This document shows, piece by piece, positions 25,696-34,521 of a stretch of 64,000 bases of DNA. This DNA comes from Pseudonocardia hierapolitana (GTDB lineage Bacteria; Actinomycetota; Actinomycetes; Mycobacteriales; Pseudonocardiaceae): positions 8,060,001 to 8,124,000 of the forward strand of contig NZ_VIWU01000001.1 in assembly GCF_007994075.1 (NCBI RefSeq), given 5' to 3'. The stretch's first letter is position 1, and each line of letters begins with the position of its first letter. Position numbers and translations under genes: made by a program. The notes below the pieces were generated by a model. It had not been told where the DNA came from, made no database searches, and saw nothing but the letters and a program-made list of their open reading frames with translations.

Positions 25696-27153
25696 GTGCA
25701 GGAGGAGACCGAGGTCGTCGTGGTGGGCGGCGGCAACGCCGGGTTCAGCGCCGCCCACGCGGCCGCCGAGCGGGGCCGGCGGGTGCTGCTGCTGGAGAAG
25801 GGCGAGCCAGGACAGGCCGGGGGCAACAGCTACTTCACGGCCGGCGCGGTCCGGATCGCCCACGGCGGGCTCGCCGACCTGTCCGACCTGCTCGACCCCG
25901 ACGAGCGGCACGCGATCAGCGTGCTGCCGCCGTACCCGCCCGAGGCCTTCGCCGCCGACATGGCGAAGGTCACCCGGGGCCGCAACGACCCGGCACTCAC
26001 CGATGTACTGGTCTCCGAGAGCCAGGACGCGATCCGCTGGCTGCACGACAAGGGGCTGCGCTACCGGCTGATGTACGAGCGCCAGGCGTACCCGGACGCG
26101 CAAGGCAGGCAGGTGTTCTGGGGCGGTCTCGCGGTGGGCAGCACCGGCGGTGGCAAGGGCCTGATCGAGCAGCACACGGAGGCGGCGGAGAAGGCGGGCG
26201 TCGAGATCCGCTACGGCACCCGGGCCGTCGACCTGCTGCCCGACGGGCCCGGTGTCACGTGGCGCGACGCGGACGGGCGCACCGGCACCGTCCGCGCCGG
26301 GTCCGTGGTGCTCGCCGCGGGTGGATTCGAGGCCGACGCCGAGCTGCGGCGGCGCCATCTGGGCGAGGGGTGGGAGCGGGCGAAGGTCCGCGGCACACCG
26401 CTCAACACCGGCGACATGCTCACCGCCGCGCTGGCCGCCGGTGCGGCGCCGTACGGCGACTGGGGCAGCTGCCACAGCGTGGCCTGGGACGCCTGGTTCC
26501 CCGGCAACGAGGGCGATCGGGAGCTCACCAACCAGCTCACCCGCAGCGGCTACCCCCTCGGGATCGTGGTCAACTCCAGGGGCGAGCGGTTCCTCGACGA
26601 GGGCGCCGACTTCCGCAACTACACCTACGCCGAGTACGGCGCCCGGATCCTCGCCCAGCCCGATGGGATCGCGTTCCAGCTCTTCGACGCCACCACCCGG
26701 CCGCAGCTGCGCGAGGAGGAGTACGACATGCCGGGCGCGTCGGTGGTGACCGGCTCGAGCCTCGCCGAGCTCGCGGCGGGCATGGGCGTCGACGCCGCCA
26801 CGCTCACCCGCACCGTTCAGGAGTTCAACGCCGCGATCGACCGGGACACACCCCTCGACCTCGCCGTCAAGGACGGGCGGGCGGCCCGCGTCGACCCGCC
26901 GAAGTCGAACTGGGCGATCCCCCTCGAGGCCCCTCCGTTCTACGCCTTCGCCGTCACCTGCGGGATCACGTTCACCTTCGGCGGGCTGCGGGCCGACACC
27001 TCCGGCCGCGTGCTCGACGCCGCGGGCACACCCCTTCCCGGACTGTTCGTCTGCGGCGAGATGCTGGGCGGACTGTTCAGCGGCAACTACCCGGGTGGCA
27101 GCGGGCTCACCGCGGGCGCGGTGTTCGGACGCCGCGCCGGAACGTCGGCGTGA
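25696..27153 (+). CDS. tcuA: FAD-dependent tricarballylate dehydrogenase-like protein (TcuA family)
   Basis: A 485-residue flavoprotein of the fumarate-reductase/succinate-dehydrogenase superfamily. The FAD motif VVVVGGGNAGFSAAHAAAE is at the N-terminus; GGNSYFTAGAVRIAHGG and the C-terminal LFSGNYPGGSGLTAGAVFGR are characteristic of TcuA. TcuA oxidises tricarballylate to cis-aconitate in Salmonella. Here a tripartite transporter replaces the TcuC importer, and no TcuB electron-transfer gene is adjacent, so the electron acceptor is unclear. The GTG start has a purine-rich leader. A related carboxylate as substrate cannot be excluded. Confidence 0.83.
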   Translation: MQEETEVVVVGGGNAGFSAAHAAAERGRRVLLLEKGEPGQAGGNSYFTAGAVRIAHGGLADLSDLLDPDERHAISVLPPYPPEAFAADMAKVTRGRNDPALTDVLVSESQDAIRWLHDKGLRYRLMYERQAYPDAQGRQVFWGGLAVGSTGGGKGLIEQHTEAAEKAGVEIRYGTRAVDLLPDGPGVTWRDADGRTGTVRAGSVVLAAGGFEADAELRRRHLGEGWERAKVRGTPLNTGDMLTAALAAGAAPYGDWGSCHSVAWDAWFPGNEGDRELTNQLTRSGYPLGIVVNSRGERFLDEGADFRNYTYAEYGARILAQPDGIAFQLFDATTRPQLREEEYDMPGASVVTGSSLAELAAGMGVDAATLTRTVQEFNAAIDRDTPLDLAVKDGRAARVDPPKSNWAIPLEAPPFYAFAVTCGITFTFGGLRADTSGRVLDAAGTPLPGLFVCGEMLGGLFSGNYPGGSGLTAGAVFGRRAGTSA

Positions 27154-27155
27154 CC

Positions 27156-27809
27156 ATGCCCGGTACGGACGCGCAGACCGTCTACGCCGACCTGCGTGGG
27201 CAGATCCTCTCCGGCGCGCTCCCGCCCGGCACGCCGCTGCGGGAGATCGCGCTGGCCGAGCGGTTCGGCGTGTCCCGCACACCGGTGCGGGAGGCGCTGC
27301 GCCGGCTGCAGCAGGACCGCCTGCTCGCGCCCGGCGGCCGCGGCATGCAGGTGCGGGCGATCGAACCGCACGAGGTGGTGCAGGTCTACGACATGCGCGT
27401 GCTCCTGGAGGCCGAGGCCGCCGGGCAGGCCGCGCGCAGCCGGGGCGACGCCGACCTGATGCGCCTGGAGGGGCTCCTCGCCCGTGACCGCGCCCTCGCC
27501 GACCCCGACGACGCCACCCGCACCCGCACCAACCTCGAGTTCCACGCCGCCGTCTGGCAGGCCACGCACAACCCGGTGCTGCTCGACCTGCTGGACCGCC
27601 TCTCCATCCACCTGGTCCACGCCCCGCGCTCGACGCTCTCGGTGGGCGATCGCTGGACAACGGCTCTGGACGAGCACGCGCGGCTCGTCGCCGCGGTGCG
27701 GGCGCGGGACGAGGAGACGGCCCGCGAGATCGCCCGGCAGCACATGACCACCGCGCGGGAGATCCGGCTCACCCTTCTGCGCGAGGCGGCGGCCGCACCG
27801 GCGTCGTGA
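27156..27809 (+). CDS. GntR-family (FCD) transcriptional regulator
   Basis: A 217-residue regulator. The winged helix spans about residues 8-75 (LREIALAERFGVSRTPVREA), followed by an all-helical FCD effector domain with metal-ligand histidines in EFHAAVWQATHN, SIHLVHA and ARQHMTTAREI. It starts 2 bases after the TcuA-like stop and is probably co-transcribed. FCD regulators typically sense organic acids, so control of the tct/tcu divergon through TGTATACA at 25651 is likely (inference). Confidence 0.88.
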   Translation: MPGTDAQTVYADLRGQILSGALPPGTPLREIALAERFGVSRTPVREALRRLQQDRLLAPGGRGMQVRAIEPHEVVQVYDMRVLLEAEAAGQAARSRGDADLMRLEGLLARDRALADPDDATRTRTNLEFHAAVWQATHNPVLLDLLDRLSIHLVHAPRSTLSVGDRWTTALDEHARLVAAVRARDEETAREIARQHMTTAREIRLTLLREAAAAPAS

Positions 27810-27818
27810 CGTCTTCGT

Positions 27819-27880
27819 CTTGTCGTTGACAAGATGCTGCCGAACCGGCATCTTGGCACTGACATCTTGTCAGTGGCAAG
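27819..27880. promoter_or_regulatory. Two inverted repeats upstream of the DoxX gene
   Basis: The first, 27819-27833, pairs CTTGT with ACAAG across 5 bases. The second, 27852-27880, pairs CTTGGCACTGA with TCAGTGGCAAG (10 of 11 positions complementary). They lie within 75 bases before the DoxX ATG and share the CTTG...CAAG outline, as expected of operators for a dimeric repressor. Which regulator binds is unknown. Confidence 0.5.
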
Positions 27881-27893
27881 ACCGGAGGCCTAC

Positions 27894-28352
27894 ATGGAAC
27901 CCCTGATCACCCTCATCGCCGTCACCGCGCTCCTGCTCGGAGCGGGCGCACTCGGTGTGCCCGCCCTGCGGCCGTGGCCGGTCGCGCTCCGCGGCGGGCT
28001 GGCGGCGATGTTCACGCTCACCGGGGTCGTGCACTTCGTCCGGATGCGCGAGGAGCTGATCGCGATGGTGCCGCCCGCGCTGCCCGCGCCCGAGCTCCTC
28101 GTGACGATCACGGGGGTGCTCGAGCTCGCAGGCGCCGTCGGGCTCCTGCTCCCCCGGACGGCGCCGTGGGCGGCGGCCGGGCTGTCCGTGCTGCTCGTGG
28201 CGATGTTCCCCGCGAACGTCCACGCCGCGCTGGAGGGCACCGGCACCCCGCTGCTGCCGCGCACCGCCATGCAGGTGCTGTTCCTCGCCGCAACGCTCGC
28301 CGTGGTCGCCCACCACGTCCGGGCGCGCCGCGCGCCCGCCCTCGCCCCCTGA
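27894..28352 (+). CDS. DoxX-family membrane protein
   Basis: A 152-residue protein with four hydrophobic segments, matching the DoxX family (FTLTGVVHFVRMREELIAMV, PELLVTITGVLELAGAVGLL, FPANVHAAL). Members are linked to thiosulfate oxidation or oxidative-stress complexes, but most are uncharacterised. The ATG at 27894 was chosen for its ACCGGAGG ribosome site; the frame extends 20 codons upstream across the operator-like repeats. The gene stands alone and probably has its own repressor. Confidence 0.82.
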   Translation: MEPLITLIAVTALLLGAGALGVPALRPWPVALRGGLAAMFTLTGVVHFVRMREELIAMVPPALPAPELLVTITGVLELAGAVGLLLPRTAPWAAAGLSVLLVAMFPANVHAALEGTGTPLLPRTAMQVLFLAATLAVVAHHVRARRAPALAP

Positions 28353-28357
28353 GCGGG

Positions 28358-28567
28358 TCAGGCCGTCGCGCGCGCCACGGGTCGCTCCGTTCCCCCGCGC
28401 CGGGGCGGCGGCGGGGGCGGCGACTCCAGGGGCCCGACGGTCAGCAGCGGCGCCGGATGATCATGACGCTCGTACAGCTCGGGCGCTCTCAGGAGCTTGG
28501 CCTCGAGCCGCTGCAGCAGCAGAGTCGCCACCAGGATGGCGACCGGCACGACGAGCGAGATCCACAC
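28358..28567 (-). CDS. Small single-pass membrane protein
   Basis: A 69-residue protein with a GTG start. Residues 2-19 (WISLVVPVAILVATLLLQ) form one membrane helix, followed by a charged segment RLEAKLLRAPELYERHD and a proline-rich tail. Short proteins with this helix-QRLEAxLL layout recur in actinomycetes (recollection, not checked). It converges on the DoxX gene 5 bases away. No function is known. Confidence 0.5.
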   Translation of the reverse strand: MWISLVVPVAILVATLLLQRLEAKLLRAPELYERHDHPAPLLTVGPLESPPPPPPRRGGTERPVARATA

Positions 28568-28732
28568 ACCGTTCGGCTACCCCAACAGGTGGCGTCGACA
28601 CACGAATCTCCGGAGAGGCCGCCCGGAAGGGGTACATTTTTCTGGCGTCTTTCACGGCCGGTAGCCGAGCGCGCACCACATCGGTCACGCTCCGCGTCGC
28701 CGAGGCACCGCCGGGCCGGATACGGTTCGCGG

Positions 28733-29140
28733 ATGAGCGACAGCGACCCTGCCGACGCCATGAGGCTGACCGCCACGCGCATCGGATCGGCGGCCGTGGT
28801 CACCGTGACCGGCGAGCTGGACCTGCTGACCGCGCGAGAGCTGATGAAGTCGGTCGACGAGACACTGCGCTGGCCGGACCTCACCGGCGTCGTCGTCGAC
28901 CTGACCGCGGTGAGCTTCCTCGGATCGTCCGGGCTGGGCACCCTCGCCGAGCTGGCCACCCGCACCACTGCCCCCGCCGGCAGCGGGGGCTACCGCTCGC
29001 AGCCGCCCGAGCCGCTTCCCCCGCTGCGCCTCGTGGCACCGCCGGACAACAGCGCCGTCCTGCGCCCGTGGGAGACGATGAACCTGCAGCAGATCCTGCC
29101 GCTGCACCCCGACCTGGACAGCGCTCTGCAGAGCTTCTGA
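28733..29140 (+). CDS. STAS-domain anti-sigma factor antagonist
   Basis: A 135-residue STAS protein (SpoIIAA/RsbV type). The core TGELDLLTARELMKSVDETL and the phospho-acceptor region VVVDLTAVSFLGSSGLGTLA contain the expected serine. An extra loop of about 20 residues (APAGSGGYRSQPPEPLPP) interrupts the last third. Such proteins bind an anti-sigma kinase when dephosphorylated and free a stress sigma factor. No sigma or kinase gene is adjacent. Confidence 0.85.
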   Translation: MSDSDPADAMRLTATRIGSAAVVTVTGELDLLTARELMKSVDETLRWPDLTGVVVDLTAVSFLGSSGLGTLAELATRTTAPAGSGGYRSQPPEPLPPLRLVAPPDNSAVLRPWETMNLQQILPLHPDLDSALQSF

Positions 29141-29192
29141 CCGCGGGCGGGCTATCTTCTCCTGGCATCCCCCATTCGAGGACAGGAGATCC

Positions 29193-30176
29193 GTGGCCCG
29201 CACCGATCTGCCCCTTGACGAGCTCGTTTCCTACCGCCCCGAGGTCGGCGAACCGGACGACTTCGACGCGTTCTGGACCCGGACCCTCGACGAGGCCCGC
29301 AGCCACGACCTGGACGTCCGGTCCGAGGAGGTCGACACGCCCTACCGCACCATCACGGTGCGGGACGTGAGCTTCGGCGGCTTCGGCGGCGACCGCATCG
29401 GGGCGTGGTTCACCGTGCCACGCGGCCCCGGGATCAGCGCGGACGAGCCGCTCCCGGCCGTCGTGGAGTTCATCGGCTACAACGGCGGCCGCGACCTGCC
29501 GGGCGAGTCGCTGCGCTGGGCGAGCGCGGGCTACGCGCACCTGCTCGTGGACACCCGCGGGCAGGGCGCGCGCTGGGGAGGGGGCGGGCGCACGGCCGAC
29601 CCGCACGGCTCCGGCCCGGCCACACCCGGCTTCATGACGCGTGGCATCGACGACCCGGACACGTACTTCTACCGCCGGGTCTTCACCGACGCCGTGCGCG
29701 CGGTCGAGGCGGTGCGCACGCTGCCCGGCGTCGACGCAGGGCACGTGGCCGTGCAGGGAGGCAGCCAGGGCGGCGGGATCACCCTCGCGGTGGCCGGGCT
29801 GGTGCCCGACGTCGTGGCGGCGCTGCCCGACGTCCCGTTCCTCTGCCACTTCGCCCGCGCGCTCGACGTCTGCGACAAGGACCCGTACGCCGAGATCACC
29901 CGCTACCTCGCCGTGCACCGCCCGCGGGCGGACGACGTGCTGCGCACGCTGTCGTACTTCGACGGGGTGAACTTCGCCAAGCGCGCCGCCGCGCCCGCGC
30001 TGTTCTCGGTGGCGCTGATGGACCTGATCTGCCCGCCCTCCACGGTGTACGCCGCGTACAACCACTACGCGGGCGAGAGGGAGATCGAGGTCTACCGCTT
30101 CAACGACCACGAGGGCGGCGAGTCCTACCAGCGGCAGGCCCAGATCCGCTGGCTGGACAAGCTCCTGGGCCGCTAG
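29193..30176 (+). CDS. CE7-family acetylxylan esterase / cephalosporin C deacetylase
   Basis: A 327-residue alpha/beta hydrolase of carbohydrate esterase family 7. Characteristic stretches are LVDTRGQGARWGG, the nucleophile elbow VQGGSQGGG, the acid in VALMDLICPPST and the catalytic His in FNDHEGG. It should deacetylate xylo-oligosaccharides or similar esters in the cytosol; no signal peptide is present. The GTG start follows GACAGGAGA closely. Length agrees with the 320-residue family norm. Confidence 0.92.
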   Translation: MARTDLPLDELVSYRPEVGEPDDFDAFWTRTLDEARSHDLDVRSEEVDTPYRTITVRDVSFGGFGGDRIGAWFTVPRGPGISADEPLPAVVEFIGYNGGRDLPGESLRWASAGYAHLLVDTRGQGARWGGGGRTADPHGSGPATPGFMTRGIDDPDTYFYRRVFTDAVRAVEAVRTLPGVDAGHVAVQGGSQGGGITLAVAGLVPDVVAALPDVPFLCHFARALDVCDKDPYAEITRYLAVHRPRADDVLRTLSYFDGVNFAKRAAAPALFSVALMDLICPPSTVYAAYNHYAGEREIEVYRFNDHEGGESYQRQAQIRWLDKLLGR

Positions 30177-30183
30177 GCGGCGC

Positions 30184-31488
30184 TCACGCGGGCACGAGCC
30201 CGGCCGCCCGCTCCGCTCGGGCGTGCCGGGCCAGCACGACGGCGATCACCACCGCGGCCAGCAGCGGGATCAGCCCGCAGAAGGCCATGCCGGCCCGGGC
30301 GCCGAACGCGTCGGTGATCCAGCCGACCATCGGGCCGCCGAGCGGGGTGCCCCCGACGAACGCGAGCATGTACAGGCTCATCACGCGGCCGCGGACGTCG
30401 GCGTCCACCCAGGACTGCACCGACGAGTTCGCCATCGCCTGGAACGCCAGGTTCACCACACCCATCGCCACCAGCGCCGCGAGGAAGACACCGAGCCCGG
30501 GGGCCAGCGCCGCCGCGAACTGGGCGGCACCGAACGCGGCACCCGTGAGGACGATCGTCCGCAGCCGGGGATGGGTGCGCCCGCCCGCGATCAACGCGCC
30601 CGCCACCGAACCGACGGCGAGCACGACGTTGAAGAGGCCGTAGAGCTGGGCGCCACCGATGGACGAGCCGCCGAACGTCTCGTCGGCCATCGCTGTGAGC
30701 ACCACCGGGAACTTGAGCCCGAACGTGCCGACCACGCCGACGAGCACGATCGTCCACGCCACGTACGGACGCTCGGCCACGTACCGCAGTGCAGACCGCA
30801 GCTGCCCGGGCGCCCGCTCCACCCGTTGCGTGCGGATCAGGTCGGCGGAACGGATGAGCAGCAGGCCCGCGATCGGGGCGACGTAGGACAGGGCGTTGGC
30901 GGCGAACGCCCAGCCCGACCCCACCGTGGCGATCATGACACCGGCCACGGCAGGCCCGACGAGGCGGCTGGTCTGGAAGACCGCGGCGTTCAACGCGATG
31001 GCGTTGCGCACGTACCTGTCCGGCACGACCTCGTTGACGAAGACCTGGCGCGTCGGGTTGTCGACGACGAACACGAGCCCCGCGACGAGCGCGAACAGGT
31101 AGACGTGCTCCACGCGGACGTGCCCGGTGATCGTCAGGACGGCGAGGGCACCGCTCAGGATGCCGTTGAGGCTCTGGGTGATCATCAGGACGACCCGCTT
31201 GGGGTAGCGGTCGGCGATCACACCGCCGTACATGCCCAACAGGAGCATCGGCAGGAACTGGAGCGCCATCGTGATGCCCACGGCGGCCGGGCTCCCGCTG
31301 AGCTCGAGGACCAGCCACTCCAGGGCGATGTTCTGCATCCACGTGCCGGTGCTGGCGACCGCGTGAGCGCTGACATAGATACGGAAGTTGGGGACGCGCA
31401 AGGCGGCGAATGTGCTACCGAGGCGACGGGAGGAATCGTTGGAAGATGTGGTCCCGCTCACGGGTATGTCGGCCGCAGCCGTTGTCAC
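30184..31488 (-). CDS. MFS transporter, EntS/MFS_3-type exporter
   Basis: A 434-residue permease of 12 predicted helices. The N-terminal FAALRVPNFRIYVSAHAVAS followed by GTWMQNIALEWLVLELSGSP and the loop GGVIADRYPKRVVLMITQ are typical of the enterobactin-exporter-like MFS_3 group. It diverges from a LysR gene 103 bp away, which probably regulates it, and converges on the esterase with 7 bases between stops. The exported compound is unknown. Confidence 0.88.
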   Translation of the reverse strand: MTTAAADIPVSGTTSSNDSSRRLGSTFAALRVPNFRIYVSAHAVASTGTWMQNIALEWLVLELSGSPAAVGITMALQFLPMLLLGMYGGVIADRYPKRVVLMITQSLNGILSGALAVLTITGHVRVEHVYLFALVAGLVFVVDNPTRQVFVNEVVPDRYVRNAIALNAAVFQTSRLVGPAVAGVMIATVGSGWAFAANALSYVAPIAGLLLIRSADLIRTQRVERAPGQLRSALRYVAERPYVAWTIVLVGVVGTFGLKFPVVLTAMADETFGGSSIGGAQLYGLFNVVLAVGSVAGALIAGGRTHPRLRTIVLTGAAFGAAQFAAALAPGLGVFLAALVAMGVVNLAFQAMANSSVQSWVDADVRGRVMSLYMLAFVGGTPLGGPMVGWITDAFGARAGMAFCGLIPLLAAVVIAVVLARHARAERAAGLVPA

Positions 31489-31591
31489 GGATAACCCTTC
31501 GTCGTGCTCGCAGAAATCCGTACCTCAGTCTCCCCCGGGAGTGGCGTATTGTGAACGGCGATCAGGCGACTAACTGTTATTGCGGAGCAAT

Positions 31592-32470
31592 ATGGCACCG
31601 ATGATCTACGACCCCGCCCAGCTCCAGACGTTCCTCGCCGTGGCCCAGACACGCAGCTTCACGCAGGCGGCGGCGCGCCTCGGCATCCGGCAGCCCACGG
31701 TGAGCCAGCACATCCGCAAGCTCGAGGAGGCCACCGGGCGCGTGCTCGTGCACCGCGACACGCACAGCGTCTCCATGACCCCCGACGGCGAGGCCATGAT
31801 CGGGTTCGCCCGGTCCATCCTCACGGCGCACGAGGAGGCGGCGAACTACTTCAGCGGGGAACGCCCGCACGGGCGGCTGCGGATCGGGATGTCCGACGAC
31901 CTCGCGCTCACCCGGCTGCCGCAGATCCTGCGCGACTTCCGCCGCGACCACCCGCTCGTCGACCTCGACCTGTCCATCGACCAGAGCGGCTCCCTGCACC
32001 GCAGGCTCGAGAACGACCGCCTCGACATCTTCGTCGGCAAGCGCCCGCGCGGTGAGCCGCGGGGGCAGCTGGTGAAGCGCGACCGCCTCGTGTGGGTGGG
32101 CACGGCGTCCACCCGCCTGGACATGAGCAAGCCGCTCCCGCTCGCCGTCTACCCGAACCCGAGCCTGTCCCGCTCCGCGATGGAGAACGCCCTGCAGCGG
32201 GCCAACATCACCTACCGTCCGGCGTGCCTGTGCCGCGGCGTCAACGGCCTGATCGGGGCCGTCGCGGCGGGCATCGGGATCTCGGCACTCGCCAGCAGCC
32301 TCGTCCCGGTGCAACTCACCCCGCTCGGCCCGCAGCACCGCCTGCCCGAGCTCGGCTACATCGACCTCGTCCTGCTCACCAACCCGCGCACCGAGGGACG
32401 CCCGGCGGCGAAGGCCCTGGCAGCCGCCGTGCTCGCCAGCGGCCCCACCAGCCTCGAGACGACCACATGA
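31592..32470 (+). CDS. LysR-family transcriptional regulator
   Basis: A 292-residue LysR protein. The helix-turn-helix is in LQTFLAVAQTRSFTQAAARL and GIRQPTVSQHIRKLEEATGR; the effector domain starts near residue 90 (GRLRIGMSDDLALTRLPQIL). ATG at 31592 or 31601 both fit; an earlier TTG is less likely. It diverges from the MFS exporter at 31488, its most probable target. A cysteine pair in RPACLCRG lies in the effector domain; whether it is redox-active is unknown. Confidence 0.88.
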   Translation: MAPMIYDPAQLQTFLAVAQTRSFTQAAARLGIRQPTVSQHIRKLEEATGRVLVHRDTHSVSMTPDGEAMIGFARSILTAHEEAANYFSGERPHGRLRIGMSDDLALTRLPQILRDFRRDHPLVDLDLSIDQSGSLHRRLENDRLDIFVGKRPRGEPRGQLVKRDRLVWVGTASTRLDMSKPLPLAVYPNPSLSRSAMENALQRANITYRPACLCRGVNGLIGAVAAGIGISALASSLVPVQLTPLGPQHRLPELGYIDLVLLTNPRTEGRPAAKALAAAVLASGPTSLETTT

Positions 32471-32488
32471 GCGGGGCATGATCGCGTT

Positions 32489-33103
32489 GTGATCGACCAC
32501 CTCGTCTACGCCACCCCCCATCTCGAGGCCACCGTCGCCGACCTCGCCCGGCAGGGGCTCGGGACCAGCCCCGGCGGCGCGCACGACGGGCTGGGCACCC
32601 GCAACGCCCTCGCCGACCTCGGCGGGGGCGCCTACCTCGAGGTGATCGGCCCCGACCCCGACCAGCCCGAACCCGCGCAGCCGCGGCCGTTCGGCATCGA
32701 CGGGCTCACCGCACCGCGCCTGGTCGCGTGGGCCGTGCGGGTCGACAACCTCGACGCGGCCGTGGCCACGGCCCGCTCCCGCGGCCACGACCCGGGCGCC
32801 GCACGGGACATGGCCCGCCTGCGCGGCGACGGGCTGCGGCTGGCGTGGCGGCTCACCCCGATGCCGGCCACCGTGCCCGCGGTGGTGCCGTTCCTCATCG
32901 CGTGGGGCGACACGGAGCACCCCAGCCTGGGCGCCGCCCGCGGCGCCCGCCTGGAGTCGCTCACGCTCGCCCATCCCGACCCCGCCGCCGTCCGGGAGCA
33001 GCTCGCCGCCGTCGGGGTCACCGACATCGCCGTCGAGCCCGCGCCCGCTCCCGCGCTGCACGCGGTGCTCCGGACGCCGTCCGGTCCCGTCGACCTCGGG
33101 TGA
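32489..33103 (+). CDS. Glyoxalase-like (VOC) domain protein
   Basis: A 204-residue protein with a GTG start. The N-terminal IDHLVYATPHLEATVADLAR followed by LADLGGGAYLEVIGP is the glyoxalase-like PF13468 pattern: a first beta-alpha-beta module with a His and a Glu that could bind metal. The second half contains a related module (GARLESLTLAHPDPAAVREQ). It follows the LysR gene by 18 bases and may share its transcript. Substrate unknown. Confidence 0.8.
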   Translation: MIDHLVYATPHLEATVADLARQGLGTSPGGAHDGLGTRNALADLGGGAYLEVIGPDPDQPEPAQPRPFGIDGLTAPRLVAWAVRVDNLDAAVATARSRGHDPGAARDMARLRGDGLRLAWRLTPMPATVPAVVPFLIAWGDTEHPSLGAARGARLESLTLAHPDPAAVREQLAAVGVTDIAVEPAPAPALHAVLRTPSGPVDLG

Positions 33104-33114
33104 TGTCCTCAGCG

Positions 33115-33780
33115 CTAGGCCAGTGACCCGACGGGAGCGGCGACCAGGCGTCGCCTGCGGCGGATGAGCACCTCGGCGACCACCAGGTTGATCACGCAGC
33201 CGAGGACCTGACCGACCGGGATCAGCGATGCCACGGCCGTCGGCGCGTCGGCGGGCGCGATCACGCCGGTGGCCAGGCCCGTGAGCAGCACCAGCGGCAC
33301 CACGATCCGGGCGGTGACGGCGAGGAAGGTCAGCGCGTAGTTGCGCGTCATCCAGTCCCGGTGCGCGGGGACGTCGCCCCGGCGGATCGCGCGGACCGCA
33401 GCCCCGGCGGTCGCCAGCCACCCGATCGCCGCGACCACGAGGCCGACCTGGGTGACGAGCCGGCCCGAGAGCAGCGCGACCGGGACAGCGGTGAGGGCCG
33501 AGGGCAGCACGCCCGCGAGGAGGTAGGCGCGCCCGATCCGGCCGTGCCACCGCCTGCGGGCCCGGATCGCCGGCACGAACTGCAGCGGGCCGAGCACCAG
33601 CGCCACCGTCGCGGTGAGGATGTGCGTCACGAGCAGGGCGTAGTGCAGCCCTCCGTCGACCTCGATCCGGCTGGATCCGGAGTCGAGCGGCACGTACGGG
33701 GCGGCCATCGCCGCGCCCGCCACCACGGCCACCAGCAGCAACAGCCAGACCCGGCGCGGGCGCATCACCTGGAGGTCCAT
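33115..33780 (-). CDS. DUF2306 membrane protein
   Basis: A 221-residue polytopic protein with about six hydrophobic segments. The segment HILTATVALVLGPLQFVPAI, then RRRWHGRIGRAYLLAGVLPS and the later HRDWMTRNYALTFLAVTARI, match DUF2306, where the conserved histidines are thought to resemble haem-binding positions (family knowledge, not proven). It converges on the glyoxalase-like gene with 11 bases between stops. Confidence 0.82.
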   Translation of the reverse strand: MDLQVMRPRRVWLLLLVAVVAGAAMAAPYVPLDSGSSRIEVDGGLHYALLVTHILTATVALVLGPLQFVPAIRARRRWHGRIGRAYLLAGVLPSALTAVPVALLSGRLVTQVGLVVAAIGWLATAGAAVRAIRRGDVPAHRDWMTRNYALTFLAVTARIVVPLVLLTGLATGVIAPADAPTAVASLIPVGQVLGCVINLVVAEVLIRRRRRLVAAPVGSLA

Positions 33781-33914
33781 GCCCTCGATCGTCGATCGCG
33801 CCGCGCCCGGTGTCGTCCGATCAGGGGCGGCTCACGACGTACTCCTGCCGGCGTAGGTGATCCACGCCATGCCCGGCTTGAGGTGAACCCGACTTCAGGT
33901 CCGAGGATCGCGTC

Positions 33915-34517
33915 ATGACCGCCTACACGCTTCCCGACCTGCCCTACGACTACGGCGCCCTCGCCCCGCACATCGCAGGCGAGATCATGGAGCTGCACCA
34001 CTCCAAGCACCACCAGACCTACGTCGGCGCCCTCAACCAGACCCTCGACAAGCTCGCCGAAGCCCGCGACAGACGCGACTTCGGCGCCATCGTCGGCCTC
34101 GAGAAGACCCTCGCCTTCAACCTCGGCGGCCACGTCAACCACTCCACCTTCTGGCAGAACCTCTCCCCCGACGGCGGCGACAAGCCCACCGGCGAACTCG
34201 CCGCCGCCCTCGACGAGCACTTCGGCTCCTTCGACGCCTTCCAGGCCCACTTCACCGCCGCCGCCACCACCATCCAGGGCTCCGGCTGGGCCATCCTCGG
34301 CTGGGACACCCTCGGCCGACGCCTGCTCATCCACCAGCTCTACGACCAGCAGGCCAACCTCCCCGCAGGCCAGATCCCCCTCGTCCTGCTCGACATGTGG
34401 GAACACGCCTTCTACCTGCAGTACCGCAACGTCAAGCCCGACTACGTCAAGGCCTGGTGGAACGTCGTCAACTGGGCCGACGCCGCAGCGCGCTTCGAGA
34501 AGGCCCGCGGGGCCTGA
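33915..34517 (+). CDS. sodA: Fe/Mn superoxide dismutase
   Basis: A 200-residue cytosolic superoxide dismutase. All four metal ligands are visible: His28 in [13 protein letters not shown], His in [10 protein letters not shown], and Asp and His in [13 protein letters not shown]. The sequence is closest in look to Mn-type actinobacterial SodA, but metal choice cannot be fixed. Two direct CTTGAGGT/CTTCAGGT octamers, 16 bases apart at 33877 and 33893, lie just before the ribosome site. The flavin reductase starts 4 bases downstream, so the two may be co-expressed. Confidence 0.95.
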   Translation: MTAYTLPDLPYDYGALAPHIAGEIMELHHSKHHQTYVGALNQTLDKLAEARDRRDFGAIVGLEKTLAFNLGGHVNHSTFWQNLSPDGGDKPTGELAAALDEHFGSFDAFQAHFTAAATTIQGSGWAILGWDTLGRRLLIHQLYDQQANLPAGQIPLVLLDMWEHAFYLQYRNVKPDYVKAWWNVVNWADAAARFEKARGA

Positions 34518-34521
34518 GCCG

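Noticed and set aside
33877..33900. SoxR/MerR-type operator before sodA
   Set aside because: The two octamers are direct, not inverted, and lie too close to the start codon for a typical MerR-family promoter.
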